Source: Anaerolineaceae bacterium
GTDB lineage: Bacteria; Chloroflexota; Anaerolineae; Anaerolineales; Anaerolineaceae
DNA: 64,000 nt
Reading direction: 5' to 3'
NCBI GenBank assembly: GCA_017417055.1
Contig: JAFPZX010000174.1
Coordinates: 124,001 to 188,000 of the forward strand
Of this stretch, positions 45,303-53,537 are shown in pieces. Numbering within the stretch: the first letter of the stretch is position 1; every line of letters begins with the position of its first letter. Made by a program: the position numbers and the translations under genes. The notes under the pieces were generated by a model. It was not told the origin of the DNA, made no database searches, and saw only the letters and a list, made by a program, of their open reading frames with translations.

Positions 45303-45907
45303 TTGTTTTTCCTCACCATCACCGCCACCGCACAGGGAATCCTGCCTTCGGCAAGTGTCACCTGTACATCAGTATAACCGGCCTCAAGAAAGAATTGTTT
45401 ATAACTTTCGGTCGTGAACTGTCGTTTAAAATCCGCACAGGCCTTGCCGACCGTGGCAGCAAATTCGCTTGTCTTTCCCGCGCGGTCTTTATTCATGTAG
45501 GTCGGGATGATCAACATTCCGCCGGGTTTACAGACACGGTTCAGTTCGTCCAACGCCTTCAACGGTTCATCGAGCAGATGGATCACGTTCCCAGCGACCA
45601 CCTTATCAAATGAACTGTCAGGGAAATCCAGTGCCGTGATATCCGCGTAACGGAATGTGATATTATGAAAGGCAGAGCAGTTTTTCTTTGCCCGTTTCAG
45701 CATCTTTTCTGAAAAATCCGTTGCCGTGAGCGTACCGCATTTGGAAGCAATCACCGTACTGAGCAGCCCGGTCCCGCAGGCGCACTCCAGCACGGTGTCC
45801 CCGGGCTTTATCAAACCGGCAATGATCTGCCGCAGTTTTTCGTGCGTCTTCCAGTTCACAACATTCACAAACAGGTCATACACCCCAGCTACATTATCCC
45901 AAAACAT
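45299..45907 (-). CDS. class I SAM-dependent methyltransferase, first gene of cluster 1
   Basis: 202 residues from the ATG at 45907 (AGAGGA 7 bp upstream); an in-frame TTG two codons earlier is less likely. UbiE/PmtA-like: VYDLFVNVVN, motif I VLECACGTGLLS, TATDFSEKMLKRAKK, DSSFDKVVAGNVIHLL, and CKPGGMLIIPTYMN. PmtA-type enzymes methylate phosphatidylethanolamine, but the same fold methylates many small molecules. Preceded by a -10 box and a GTTA...TAAC palindrome (45934-45949). Confidence 0.88.
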   Translation of the reverse strand: MFWDNVAGVYDLFVNVVNWKTHEKLRQIIAGLIKPGDTVLECACGTGLLSTVIASKCGTLTATDFSEKMLKRAKKNCSAFHNITFRYADITALDFPDSSFDKVVAGNVIHLLDEPLKALDELNRVCKPGGMLIIPTYMNKDRAGKTSEFAATVGKACADFKRQFTTESYKQFFLEAGYTDVQVTLAEGRIPCAVAVMVRKNK

Positions 45908-45933
45908 GCTCAATCCTCTTTAAATCTTTTACA

Positions 45934-45963
45934 GTTATATATATCTAACCTATGGGTATTATA
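45934..45963 (-). promoter_or_regulatory. promoter with TTAG-type palindrome for cluster 1
   Basis: On the minus strand TATAAT (45963-45958) is followed after 9 nt by GTTAGATATATATAAC (45949-45934), a palindrome with GTTA/TAAC ends. The layout (box 9-12 nt downstream of the -10) is the same as at 48132, 51036 and 53490, which argues for a shared repressor. Confidence 0.55.
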
Positions 45964-46135
45964 ACCCTATATAAATATCAGAGTCATAATATTTTGGAAA
46001 ATGTCAGCATTTCAAATTACCACAATCAAGAAAAAGTGACATTTTGGAAGATATTCAACACCATGCTAACGCCCTTCAGCAAATCATATTTTCCAAAACA
46101 GTCAAAAGGATCACTGTGAAAGCAAAAAATGAAGC

Positions 46136-46164
46136 TTGACATTTTTAGCAGAGTGATTTAGAAT
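46136..46164 (+). promoter_or_regulatory. sigma-70-type promoter of hipBA-like operon
   Basis: TTGACA (46136-46141) and TAGAAT (46159-46164) are 17 bp apart. Confidence 0.8.
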
Positions 46165-46167
46165 AAC

Positions 46168-46214
46168 GTTTGCTATTATATACATACAAGGCGATATTAT
46201 TTATAATAACAAAC
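46168..46214 (+). promoter_or_regulatory. inverted repeat operator, probable HipB site
   Basis: GTTTGCTATTATA (46168-46180) and TATAATAACAAAC (46202-46214) are inverted copies with one mismatch, directly downstream of the promoter and 13 bp before the antitoxin start. This fits autorepression by a HipB dimer pair. Confidence 0.7.
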
Positions 46215-46227
46215 ATAAGGATCGATA

Positions 46228-46551
46228 ATGAAAAAAGCAGCATATAATATTCTTCCCGCAACCGAAGACATTCTCAAAACAATGGGCGAGCAAATCAAAC
46301 TGGCAAGACTCCGTCGGAATTTATCTGTTGCTCTGGTTGCTGAGCGTGCCGGCATCAGCAGGTCTTCCTTATGGAAAGTTGAGTCCGGCAATCCGGCAGT
46401 AGCCATGGGGATCTATGCGGCTGTCCTGCATGCTTTGAATAATATGGATAAAGATCTGCTGCTTGTTGCAAAAGATGATGAATTGGGGCGGCATCTCCAG
46501 GACATGGGACTACTGATGAGAAAACGAGCTTCCAACAAAGGTGAATCATGA
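46228..46551 (+). CDS. HipB-like Xre-family antitoxin/regulator
   Basis: 107 residues with an Xre-type helix-turn-helix (LGEQIKLARLRRNLS..., VALVAERAGISRSSLWKVESG) in the first 65 residues. The gene ends in an ATGA overlap with hipA-like, as in HipBA operons. Represses its own promoter through the inverted repeat upstream (inference). Confidence 0.88.
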   Translation: MKKAAYNILPATEDILKTMGEQIKLARLRRNLSVALVAERAGISRSSLWKVESGNPAVAMGIYAAVLHALNNMDKDLLLVAKDDELGRHLQDMGLLMRKRASNKGES

Positions 46552-47804
46552 CTTCTGCGCAAAAAACGGTTTATGTATATGACAGTTTCAGTTCCAATAC
46601 ACCAAGTCTGCTGGGCCTCTTATACATTTCAGTGGTTCGCGGCACCGAAAGTTATGCTTTCGAATATTCCAGAGATTGGCTGAGCAAAACAAACCTTTCA
46701 ATCAGTCTGGATCCTGAACTGATGCCCTTCCCCGGAAAACAATTCTCAGCCGGTAAAAATATCTTTGGCTTATTCTCTGATGCGTCACCTGATCGTTGGG
46801 GGCGTGTTTTGATGAATAAACTGGAGCGGATCCTGGCTGAAAAAGAAGGCAGAAAACCTCGGAAACTCCATGACAGCGATTATCTTTTGGGTGTTTATGA
46901 TGAAACACGGATGGGCGGAATTCGGTTTAAGTCTGATTCCGCCGGTCCGTTCCTTGCTGATGACAAGGAAACAGTAGTTCCCCCCTGGGCGAGACTCCGT
47001 TCTTTGGAAGAAGCGTCAAGAAATTACGAAAATGACGAATCCGGATTGTCGGAACAATGGCTTAATCAGCTGATTAAACCCGGCTCTTCTCTGGGCGGAG
47101 CAAGACCCAAAGCGACGGTCGTTGATGAGCATAAGCAGCTTTGGATCGCGAAATTTCCTTCAAAAAACGATGAAAATGACAGCGGGGCGTGGGAAATGAC
47201 CGTACATGAGTTAGCTGCCATGTGCGGATTGTCTGTCCCGGAAGCACGTTTGGAGAAATTCTCACGGTATGGCAGTACATATCTTGCGAAGCGTTTTGAT
47301 CGGAACGGTCTGATACGGATTCATTATGCCTCTGCTATGACGCTGCTTGGAAAAACGGATGGTGCATCAGCAGCTGACGGAACAAGTTATCTTGACCTGG
47401 CAGCTTTTATAAAAGCCTATGGGGCTAATCCAAAATCGGACCTGAGAGAATTGTGGAAACGGATCGTTTTTAATATGGCTGTGACGAATACAGATGATCA
47501 CCTGCGAAATCATGCATTTATCCTATCACGTAACGGGTGGAGATTATCACCGCTGTATGACGTAAATCCTGTTCCGTATGGGGAAGAATTATCACTGAAC
47601 GTAAATGAATCAGATAACCGAATCAATGCAGATTTGGCAATAGAAACAGCGGAGCGGTTTGGGATCGGGAAAAACGAAGCAGTGAAAGCAGCAGCGGAAA
47701 TAATCAAAATTGTTGGCAGCAATTGGCTGCGAATCGCTTCAGACTGTGGAATTTCCCGTGGACAAATAGAGACAATGCGCCCGGCGTTCGGGCTTTCTTT
47801 ATGA
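46548..47804 (+). CDS. HipA-family Ser/Thr kinase toxin
   Basis: 418 residues. HipA_N-like segment, then HipA_C kinase core: SSLGGARPKATV, LWIAKFPSKND (Lys of the ATP pocket), VTNTDDHLRNHAF (catalytic loop), and LSPLYDVNPVP (Mg-binding Asp). HipA toxins phosphorylate aminoacyl-tRNA synthetases and induce dormancy. Co-expressed with the HipB-like gene. All motifs appear intact. Confidence 0.9.
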   Translation: MTSAQKTVYVYDSFSSNTPSLLGLLYISVVRGTESYAFEYSRDWLSKTNLSISLDPELMPFPGKQFSAGKNIFGLFSDASPDRWGRVLMNKLERILAEKEGRKPRKLHDSDYLLGVYDETRMGGIRFKSDSAGPFLADDKETVVPPWARLRSLEEASRNYENDESGLSEQWLNQLIKPGSSLGGARPKATVVDEHKQLWIAKFPSKNDENDSGAWEMTVHELAAMCGLSVPEARLEKFSRYGSTYLAKRFDRNGLIRIHYASAMTLLGKTDGASAADGTSYLDLAAFIKAYGANPKSDLRELWKRIVFNMAVTNTDDHLRNHAFILSRNGWRLSPLYDVNPVPYGEELSLNVNESDNRINADLAIETAERFGIGKNEAVKAAAEIIKIVGSNWLRIASDCGISRGQIETMRPAFGLSL

Positions 47805-48131
47805 TGATCTGAAAAATATCATTGAGCGGTGTTGATAATATGGCGTCAGAAAACGTGAGTGTGCGGAATTATCTTCACTATCCCCTATATTCTATCCCCA
47901 ATCCCCTAAAAATACCGATTTGTTGAATTGATTTCTTTATTATACCAAGTTATTCATCAATATTGTATTGCAGCACATCGGTACGTCCGTCTTATATTGA
48001 AAAGCATTTATATTGAAAAACAGCGAAAGAGAACTGACTCCTTTTTCAATGATGAAGGACATATTGTGTTGAGGTAACTGTTCAGAACTTGATCGACGCA
48101 CATAAAGACTGATCAATTGTCACAAAATGAT
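47805..48131. other. 327-bp AT-rich spacer without a gene
   Basis: No supported coding region. It holds a short direct repeat (tatattgaaaa at about 47995 and 48010) and leads into the promoter of the ZinT-like gene. Confidence 0.6.
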
Positions 48132-48185
48132 TTGACATTTTGGGCAAAGCTCATATAATAGTGTTTTAAAGTTAGTATAGACTAA
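48132..48185 (+). promoter_or_regulatory. promoter and TTAG-N6-CTAA operator of the ZinT-like gene
   Basis: TTGACA (48132-48137) and TATAAT (48154-48159) are 16 bp apart, then after 12 nt GTTAGTATAGACTAAC (48171-48186) with TTAG-N6-CTAA inside. The core equals that of DtxR/IdeR-type operators (TTAGGTTAGCCTAACC). Strong candidate for a metal-dependent repressor site. Confidence 0.7.
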
Positions 48186-48206
48186 CATTGAAAGGGGATT
48201 AAATTT

Positions 48207-49856
48207 ATGAAAAAGTCGTTTTTTGTTATTATCTCTGCGTTCATATTGGCCGCAGTATTGTGCATTCCCGGTTTTGCGGAAGCGGATGAACGTCTCGCCT
48301 CCATGCAGGGCAGCTTTATTGAGCTTTTCCCGGAATTCGCGAAAGAAGAGTTCCACGATTACTGGATCGAATGCATCAGCAAATACACGGATGATCCGGA
48401 AATGGCGGAAGCATTTTACAAAATGCTTGTCGGTTCCTGCATGGGAGAACTGCACGGACAGGAAGCGATTGATTTCTACAGCAAAAATCCGGAATCTGTG
48501 GTTTTCGATTGCTTTTTCCTGAACGGCGTGGCTGAAATTACGATCAATGGTGACGTGATTTCAGGCATTGATGCGGAAGGCAAGCAGGTATTCAGTCACA
48601 CCTATACCTACGTCAAGGATGAACCGCTGGTGATCTATGGCCAGGTCATGGAAGACATGGCGCTGCATATCTATAAAGCTGATGAAGAAGGAGACGCCTT
48701 CACCTATTTCGCCTTCGCGGATGACACACCGGAAGAGACTTATCACCTCGAGTTCCGTTATGGCTCCACGCTTGACAACATCGGGAATTATTTCGAAGGT
48801 GAATATGCCTATTGGCTGGCTGCCGCGATCAGCAAAAATTATGCCGAATCCGATATGATGCAGAAGTGCATCAAGCTGTTCGTGGATGAGAACATGGCGG
48901 AAATGGCGGAAGAAACGGAAAAGATCGAGATTTCCACCGCCGAAGAACTGGCGAAGATCAATGAAAACCTCTCCGGGAACTATGTGCTTACCGCGGATAT
49001 CGATCTTCAGGGTGTCGAATGGAAACCGATCGGTACCTATGCTCCCTCCGGTGAAAGTGAAGAGGAGCAGGAAATCCCTCTGGAATCAGCCGCATTTACC
49101 GGTACCTTCGATGGAGCGGGTCACAAGATCTCCAACCTCGTGATCAATCAGCCGGAAGGCATGGCGCTTGGCCTTTTTGGATGCATCGCCAACAGTCAGG
49201 TCGGTAATTTTACGGTTGAAAACGCCTCTGTAGACGGTATGGTCATGGTCAGTGATGTGATCGGTTATGCTTATTCCTCAGTGGTTTCTGATATCAACCT
49301 TGCCGGCGGAAAAGTAACCGCGCATACCGGTGAATTTTCCGCGGAAGGGATGTATGGCGGCATCGTTGGCGCGGGGATGAATTCCGTTATCACGGATTGC
49401 AGCGCTTCCGCGGATATCGTGATCCCTGACGGCACCGCCAATGCCGGCATCGTCGGCGGCGGTCTGGAACTTACCTCTGTGATCAACTGCACCGCCACCG
49501 GCACCATCACAGCGGGGAATGACTGCTACGGTCTGGGTGGGATCTCCGGCTGCGGATTCGGCGCAAATGAATTTACAGGGAATGTTGCTGAAAACATCAT
49601 GATCACCGCGGGAGAAAACTGCTTCTGGATCGGCGGCATCACCGGGTATGCAGGCGGGTTCGGTGAAGAATACGGAATTCCGCAAACGACTGTCAGCAAC
49701 TGCACCGTGCGAAATGTTGTGATTGCCGCGGAAAACGCGGAAGGTGTTGACGACATCGTAGGTGCACCGTTTTATAATGAAGCGGCTGCGGCGGCAATGG
49801 GCGCACCGTTCGATGAGCCGACGGTATTTGATATTATTGATTGTGTAATAGAGTAA
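48207..49856 (+). CDS. exported ZinT-like protein with GLUG-type repeats
   Basis: 549 residues. Signal peptide (SFFVIISAFILAAVLCIPG, cleavage near FAEA). Residues about 25-230 resemble ZinT/YodA: a helical start, the strands NGVAEITINGDVI and HTYTYVKDEPLVIYG, and the end TYHLEFRYGSTL. Few of the usual His ligands remain, so metal binding is uncertain. From about residue 250 GLUG-like repeats (GNYVLTADIDLQG, GTFDGAGHKISNLVI, GGIVGAGMNSVITDC, GGISGCGFG, GGITGYAGG) form a surface beta-structure. Probably a cell-surface or secreted metal-related protein; GLUG proteins are often adhesion or protease related. Confidence 0.78.
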   Translation: MKKSFFVIISAFILAAVLCIPGFAEADERLASMQGSFIELFPEFAKEEFHDYWIECISKYTDDPEMAEAFYKMLVGSCMGELHGQEAIDFYSKNPESVVFDCFFLNGVAEITINGDVISGIDAEGKQVFSHTYTYVKDEPLVIYGQVMEDMALHIYKADEEGDAFTYFAFADDTPEETYHLEFRYGSTLDNIGNYFEGEYAYWLAAAISKNYAESDMMQKCIKLFVDENMAEMAEETEKIEISTAEELAKINENLSGNYVLTADIDLQGVEWKPIGTYAPSGESEEEQEIPLESAAFTGTFDGAGHKISNLVINQPEGMALGLFGCIANSQVGNFTVENASVDGMVMVSDVIGYAYSSVVSDINLAGGKVTAHTGEFSAEGMYGGIVGAGMNSVITDCSASADIVIPDGTANAGIVGGGLELTSVINCTATGTITAGNDCYGLGGISGCGFGANEFTGNVAENIMITAGENCFWIGGITGYAGGFGEEYGIPQTTVSNCTVRNVVIAAENAEGVDDIVGAPFYNEAAAAAMGAPFDEPTVFDIIDCVIE

Positions 49857-49870
49857 GAAGAAACTCGTTT

Positions 49871-49955
49871 CATTTCGTGACGCACGTGAGGACAGGAACG
49901 CTTGTGTCGGCTTTGCGACACAAGGCGCCAGGCTTCACGTGCTTCGCTCTGAATA
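49871..49955. repeat. dispersed repeat, family 2 variant
   Basis: gacgcacgtgaggacagg, cttgtgtcgg/cgacacaag stem, then cttcacgtgcttcgctctgaa. Lies right behind the ZinT-like gene. Confidence 0.8.
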
Positions 49956-49982
49956 AAAAATTACAGAAAAACAAGGGATACA

Positions 49983-50810
49983 ATGGAAATTAATAAGGAT
50001 ACTGAATTATCTGTTCCGGCAAAAGCGGATTATGCCAACTGGATGCCGGAAGAAATGATCACCGGTACCGCATTGGGCGCCGGCGTATTACTGACAGCGG
50101 GAGTTATCGCAGCAAAAAAAGCATCAGAAACTGATTCCACGATTGGAAAAATCTGCAGCGCTGTACTGCTGGCCGGAGCGGTCGGCTGCGGTGCTTTCTC
50201 CATCTACAGCGTTATCGCCAGAAAGGCATTTTCCTATGACGGGGAAAGGAAACTTTCCAAACAGATAATCGATGGGATCGCGGCCTATGTGACCATCCCC
50301 GATGGCGGAACAGCCCTGGATGTGGGCTGCGGCAGCGGAGCTCTGACAATTGCCTGTGCAAAACGAAACCCGAACGCGTTTGTTGTCGGGATGGATCATT
50401 GGGGACCGGAATATCGAGATTTTTCAAAGTCGGTTTGTGAAAAGAACGCCGCTGCGGAAAACGTAACCAACGTCCGCTTTGAACAGGGCAACGCGGTGAA
50501 ACTGGACTATCCGGATGAAAGCTTTGATGTCGTCACCAGCAATTACGTATATCACAACATTGCCGGTATCAGCAAACAGAAACTGCTGCTGGAAACGCTT
50601 CGCGTCTTGAAGAAGGGCGGAACCTTCGCCATTCACGACCTGATGTCCAAAGCCCGCTATGGCGATATGCAAAAATTTGCAGAGCAATTAAAATCTGAAG
50701 GATATAAAGAAGTTTATCTGATCGACACGACCGACAAATTCTTCAAATCTCCCCGGGAGGCAAAATTATTGATGCTGGGTGGTTCCACGCTGCTCTTCGG
50801 GAAAAAATAG
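49983..50810 (+). CDS. membrane-anchored class I methyltransferase
   Basis: 275 residues. Two N-terminal hydrophobic helices (about 26-45 and 57-78) anchor a Rossmann methyltransferase: ALDVGCGSGALTIACAKR, VVGMDHWGPEYRDFS, FDVVTSNYVYHNI and LKKGGTFAIHDLM. Similar to UbiE/cyclopropane-type enzymes acting on membrane-embedded substrates. Followed by a long family 2 repeat and the metal ATPase unit. No box of the TTAG type seen in front. Confidence 0.85.
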   Translation: MEINKDTELSVPAKADYANWMPEEMITGTALGAGVLLTAGVIAAKKASETDSTIGKICSAVLLAGAVGCGAFSIYSVIARKAFSYDGERKLSKQIIDGIAAYVTIPDGGTALDVGCGSGALTIACAKRNPNAFVVGMDHWGPEYRDFSKSVCEKNAAAENVTNVRFEQGNAVKLDYPDESFDVVTSNYVYHNIAGISKQKLLLETLRVLKKGGTFAIHDLMSKARYGDMQKFAEQLKSEGYKEVYLIDTTDKFFKSPREAKLLMLGGSTLLFGKK

Positions 50811-50835
50811 ACGAGTGAAATTACCATTCTTGTCT

Positions 50836-50985
50836 GTGACGCACGTGGGGACAGGCGAAGCTCCCGCTCTGAATCAACAAGGCGAAGCCGATTCTTTACA
50901 GAGCGGGTCTTGTGTCAGCCTACGCGGCACAAGATTTCAGTTCCCATGTGCAGCTCTGTGCTGCGCCGCTGATTTCTGATCAGTC
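50836..50985. repeat. dispersed repeat, family 2 with insertion
   Basis: Starts tgacgcacgtggggacaggcg like the other copies, with an added cccgctctgaa...cagagcggg stem, then cttgtgtcagcc/ggcacaag and a gctgtgctgcg end. Confidence 0.75.
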
Positions 50986-51035
50986 ACGGCAGAACATTTC
51001 TTTCGCCTTTGTTCATCAAAATTCCTGAGTGATGT

Positions 51036-51075
51036 TATAATAAGCGCAAGTTAGTTTAATTAAACTAACTTGCGC
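51036..51075 (+). promoter_or_regulatory. -10 box and 32-bp perfect palindrome before the metal ATPase unit
   Basis: TATAAT (51036-51041) is followed by a perfect palindrome from 51044 to 51075 whose middle is GTTAGTTTAATTAAACTAAC (51050-51069) and whose outer arms are GCGCAA/TTGCGC. The spacing to the -10 box matches the other TTAG sites. The T run after it could let the same hairpin act as a terminator or attenuator for the leader. Confidence 0.7.
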
Positions 51076-51105
51076 ATTTTTTTTTAGAAGAGGAATAAGA
51101 ACATC

Positions 51106-51399
51106 ATGATTCATGGAAAAGCTGCAATGTTTATAGGCGGAGCCCTGTTCGGATCGGCCGGTTTAAGAATTCTCGGAAGCAGAGACGCGAAGAAAGTCTA
51201 TACGCACATCACCGCCGCTGTACTGCGCTGCAAGGATCAAATCGTCAGCGATGTGGAAACCATCCAGGAAAACTGTGCGGATATTCTGGCGGACGCAAAA
51301 GCCATCAATGAGGCAAGAGCCGCTGAGGAAAAGGAAAAAATAATCGAAGACGCAGCATCAGCATCGGAAGCAAAAGATGAAATTTCAGATAATGCATGA
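51106..51399 (+). CDS. DUF6110-type small protein preceding metal ATPase
   Basis: 97 residues. An N-terminal hydrophobic stretch (AAMFIGGALFGSAGLRIL), the motif SRDAKKVYTHITAAVLRCKD, then a long charged helix. The family typically sits before P1B-type ATPases of anaerobes. Overlaps the ATPase start by 23 bp. Role unknown; perhaps metal delivery or ATPase assembly. Confidence 0.8.
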   Translation: MIHGKAAMFIGGALFGSAGLRILGSRDAKKVYTHITAAVLRCKDQIVSDVETIQENCADILADAKAINEARAAEEKEKIIEDAASASEAKDEISDNA

Positions 51400-53461
51400 A
51401 AGCAAAGGCAGGGTCCGCCTTCGTGCCATGCAGCACAGCATGAGCATGGAACAGGCCGATCTGCTGGAAGCCTGGCTGCTTGCTCTGCCGGATGTGGATC
51501 AGGTAAGCATTCACGAGCGGATCTGCGGCGTCACGATCAATTTTCATGGAGCGCGCGAAGCCCTTTACCGAAAACTCGCTTCATTTTCTTATGCTACGGC
51601 CGGAACGGAGGTTCAGCCCGGCTCCGGCAGTTCACGGGAGATGAACCGACATTACAAAGAAAAGCTGATCACTCAAGTGGTCTCCCATGCGCTGCGGGTC
51701 GCCTTCCTTCCGGATCCGCTGCGCTTTGCTTTTGCCGCGTACCAGGTTCTGCCCCGCGTCTGGAAAGCCGCAAAAACCCTGCTAAGGGGAAAGCTCACGG
51801 TGGATGTTTTGGACGGAATCTCGCTGGGTGTTTCCCTGCTCACGGGAGACTTTTCGACAGCTGGTTCGGTGGTTTTTCTGCTGGGGATCGGTGAGACGCT
51901 GGATGAATGGACACATAAAAAATCAGTCGCGGATCTGGCGAAGAGCATGTCGCTGCAAATCGATCAGGTCTGGAAAACTACAGAAGATGGTACGTCAACC
52001 CTCGTTCCAATCGATGAAATCCAGCCCAATGACCTGATCGTTGTCCACACCGGACACGTGATCCCGCTGGACGGTATTCTCGAACAGGGAGAGGTGATGC
52101 TCAATCAGGCATCGCTCACCGGTGAATCTGTCCCGGCGGCCAAACGACCCGGCGCTGCTGTTTATGCGGGCAGTGTTGTCGAAGAAGGCAGCTGCATTGT
52201 ACGTGTGACCGGCGGAGCCGGAGAAAACCGCTATGACCGCATCGTCCGTATGATCGAAGAGTCGGAGCGGCTGAATTCCGGAGTTGAAAACCGTGCCTAC
52301 GACCTGGCGGATCGGCTGGTCCCCTGGTGCCTTGGCGGCAGTCTGCTGACCTGGGCGCTGACCGGGAATACCACCCGCGCCATTTCTGTACTGATGGTGG
52401 ACTTTTCCTGCGCGCTGAAGCTTTCTATGCCCCTCAGTGTACTTTCAGCCATGCGAGAAGCCGGAAACCATAAGATCACCGTCAAGGGCGGCAAGTTTCT
52501 GGAAAAACTGAGCGAAGCCGATACCGTGATTTTTGACAAAACAGGAACACTTACGCACGCCTGTCCGACCGTCGCCTGTGTGGTGCCCTTCAACGGCAAT
52601 GAAGAGGCGGAGATGCTGAGGACAGCTGCCTGTCTGGAGGAACACTTCCCACACTCTGTGGCGAACGCGGTGGTTCGTGCGGCCAAAGAACGAGGCCTGG
52701 ATCACGAAGAAATGCACAGCGAAGTGGAATATGTCGTCGCGCATGGAATCGCAACAAGGATCGGCAGCGAACGCGTGATCATCGGCAGCCGTCATTTCAT
52801 CTTTGATGATGAGCATGTGCGCATTTCTCCTGAAGATCAGGAACGCTTTGAAGCATTGGAACAGCGTTATTCCTGGCTCTACCTGGCGATTGGCGGCACA
52901 TTGTCCGCCGCGATCGGTATTCTTGATCCGCTCCGTCCTGAAGCCGCTGAAGCGATCAGCAGCCTGCACGCGGCAGGATTCAACAGGATCGTCATGCTGA
53001 CCGGAGACAGCCGCAGCACCGCTTCGGCAATCGCGGCTCAACTGGGATTGGACGATTACCGCGCTGAAGTTCTGCCGGAAGACAAGGCTGTTTACATTGA
53101 AGAAGAACAGCGGCAGGGACACACGGTTCTGATGGTGGGTGACGGGATCAATGACGCTCCGGCACTTTCCCGGGCTGACATCGGCATTGCCATCGGCAGC
53201 GGCGCTTCGATTGCCAGAGAGGTTTCCGATATTGTTATTGCCGCGGAAGATTTGAGAGAGTTGGTTTTGACACGGAAACTTTCCGAAAAGCTCATGAAGC
53301 GCATAGACCGGAACTATCGTTTTGTGCTGGGTTTCAACGGAATGCTGATCCTTCTCGGAGCATTCGGGATCCTTGCCCCTTCTGCCTCGGCGCTGCTGCA
53401 TAACACCTCTACCCTTTTGCTGAGTCTGGACTGCATGACCGATTTAAACCCGGAAATTTGA
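51377..53461 (+). CDS. heavy-metal P1B-type ATPase
   Basis: 694-residue metal export or transport ATPase. An N-terminal HMA-like region of about 75 residues lacks the CxxC metal site. Core motifs: LTGESVP (around 247), DKTGTLT with phosphorylated Asp 387, and GDGINDAPAL (588-597). The transmembrane segment before the P-domain reads VDFSCALKLSMPLSVLSAM, with Ser-Cys in place of the classical Cys-Pro-Cys, so the ion is not easily predicted (Zn, Fe or Mn are all possible). The 3' neighbour is separated by a hairpin. Confidence 0.9.
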   Translation: MKFQIMHESKGRVRLRAMQHSMSMEQADLLEAWLLALPDVDQVSIHERICGVTINFHGAREALYRKLASFSYATAGTEVQPGSGSSREMNRHYKEKLITQVVSHALRVAFLPDPLRFAFAAYQVLPRVWKAAKTLLRGKLTVDVLDGISLGVSLLTGDFSTAGSVVFLLGIGETLDEWTHKKSVADLAKSMSLQIDQVWKTTEDGTSTLVPIDEIQPNDLIVVHTGHVIPLDGILEQGEVMLNQASLTGESVPAAKRPGAAVYAGSVVEEGSCIVRVTGGAGENRYDRIVRMIEESERLNSGVENRAYDLADRLVPWCLGGSLLTWALTGNTTRAISVLMVDFSCALKLSMPLSVLSAMREAGNHKITVKGGKFLEKLSEADTVIFDKTGTLTHACPTVACVVPFNGNEEAEMLRTAACLEEHFPHSVANAVVRAAKERGLDHEEMHSEVEYVVAHGIATRIGSERVIIGSRHFIFDDEHVRISPEDQERFEALEQRYSWLYLAIGGTLSAAIGILDPLRPEAAEAISSLHAAGFNRIVMLTGDSRSTASAIAAQLGLDDYRAEVLPEDKAVYIEEEQRQGHTVLMVGDGINDAPALSRADIGIAIGSGASIAREVSDIVIAAEDLRELVLTRKLSEKLMKRIDRNYRFVLGFNGMLILLGAFGILAPSASALLHNTSTLLLSLDCMTDLNPEI

Positions 53462-53466
53462 AATTA

Positions 53467-53488
53467 AGGTCTGCTTGTATGCAGACCT
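53467..53488 (+). terminator. possible terminator after the ATPase gene
   Basis: AGGTCTGC (53467-53474) pairs with GCAGACCT (53481-53488). Only a short T-rich tail follows, so strength is uncertain. Confidence 0.6.
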
Positions 53489-53489
53489 A

Positions 53490-53519
53490 TTTAATCAACA
53501 GAAGGTTAGTTAAATCTAA
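53490..53519 (+). promoter_or_regulatory. -10-like box with TTAG-N6-CTAA site for cluster 2
   Basis: TTTAAT (53490-53495) is followed after 10 nt by TTAGTTAAATCTAA (53506-53519), 18 bp before the methyltransferase start. No good -35 is seen, because the terminator stem occupies that place. Confidence 0.5.
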
Positions 53520-53537
53520 TTGTATTTGGAATGAATT

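Noticed and set aside
52445..53401. 318-residue minus-strand frame inside the P-type ATPase gene
   Set aside because: Antisense shadow of a well-defined ATPase.
53467..53488. Reading this hairpin as part of the TTAG operator
   Set aside because: It is a separate AGGTCTGC stem, ends before the -10-like box and fits a terminator better.
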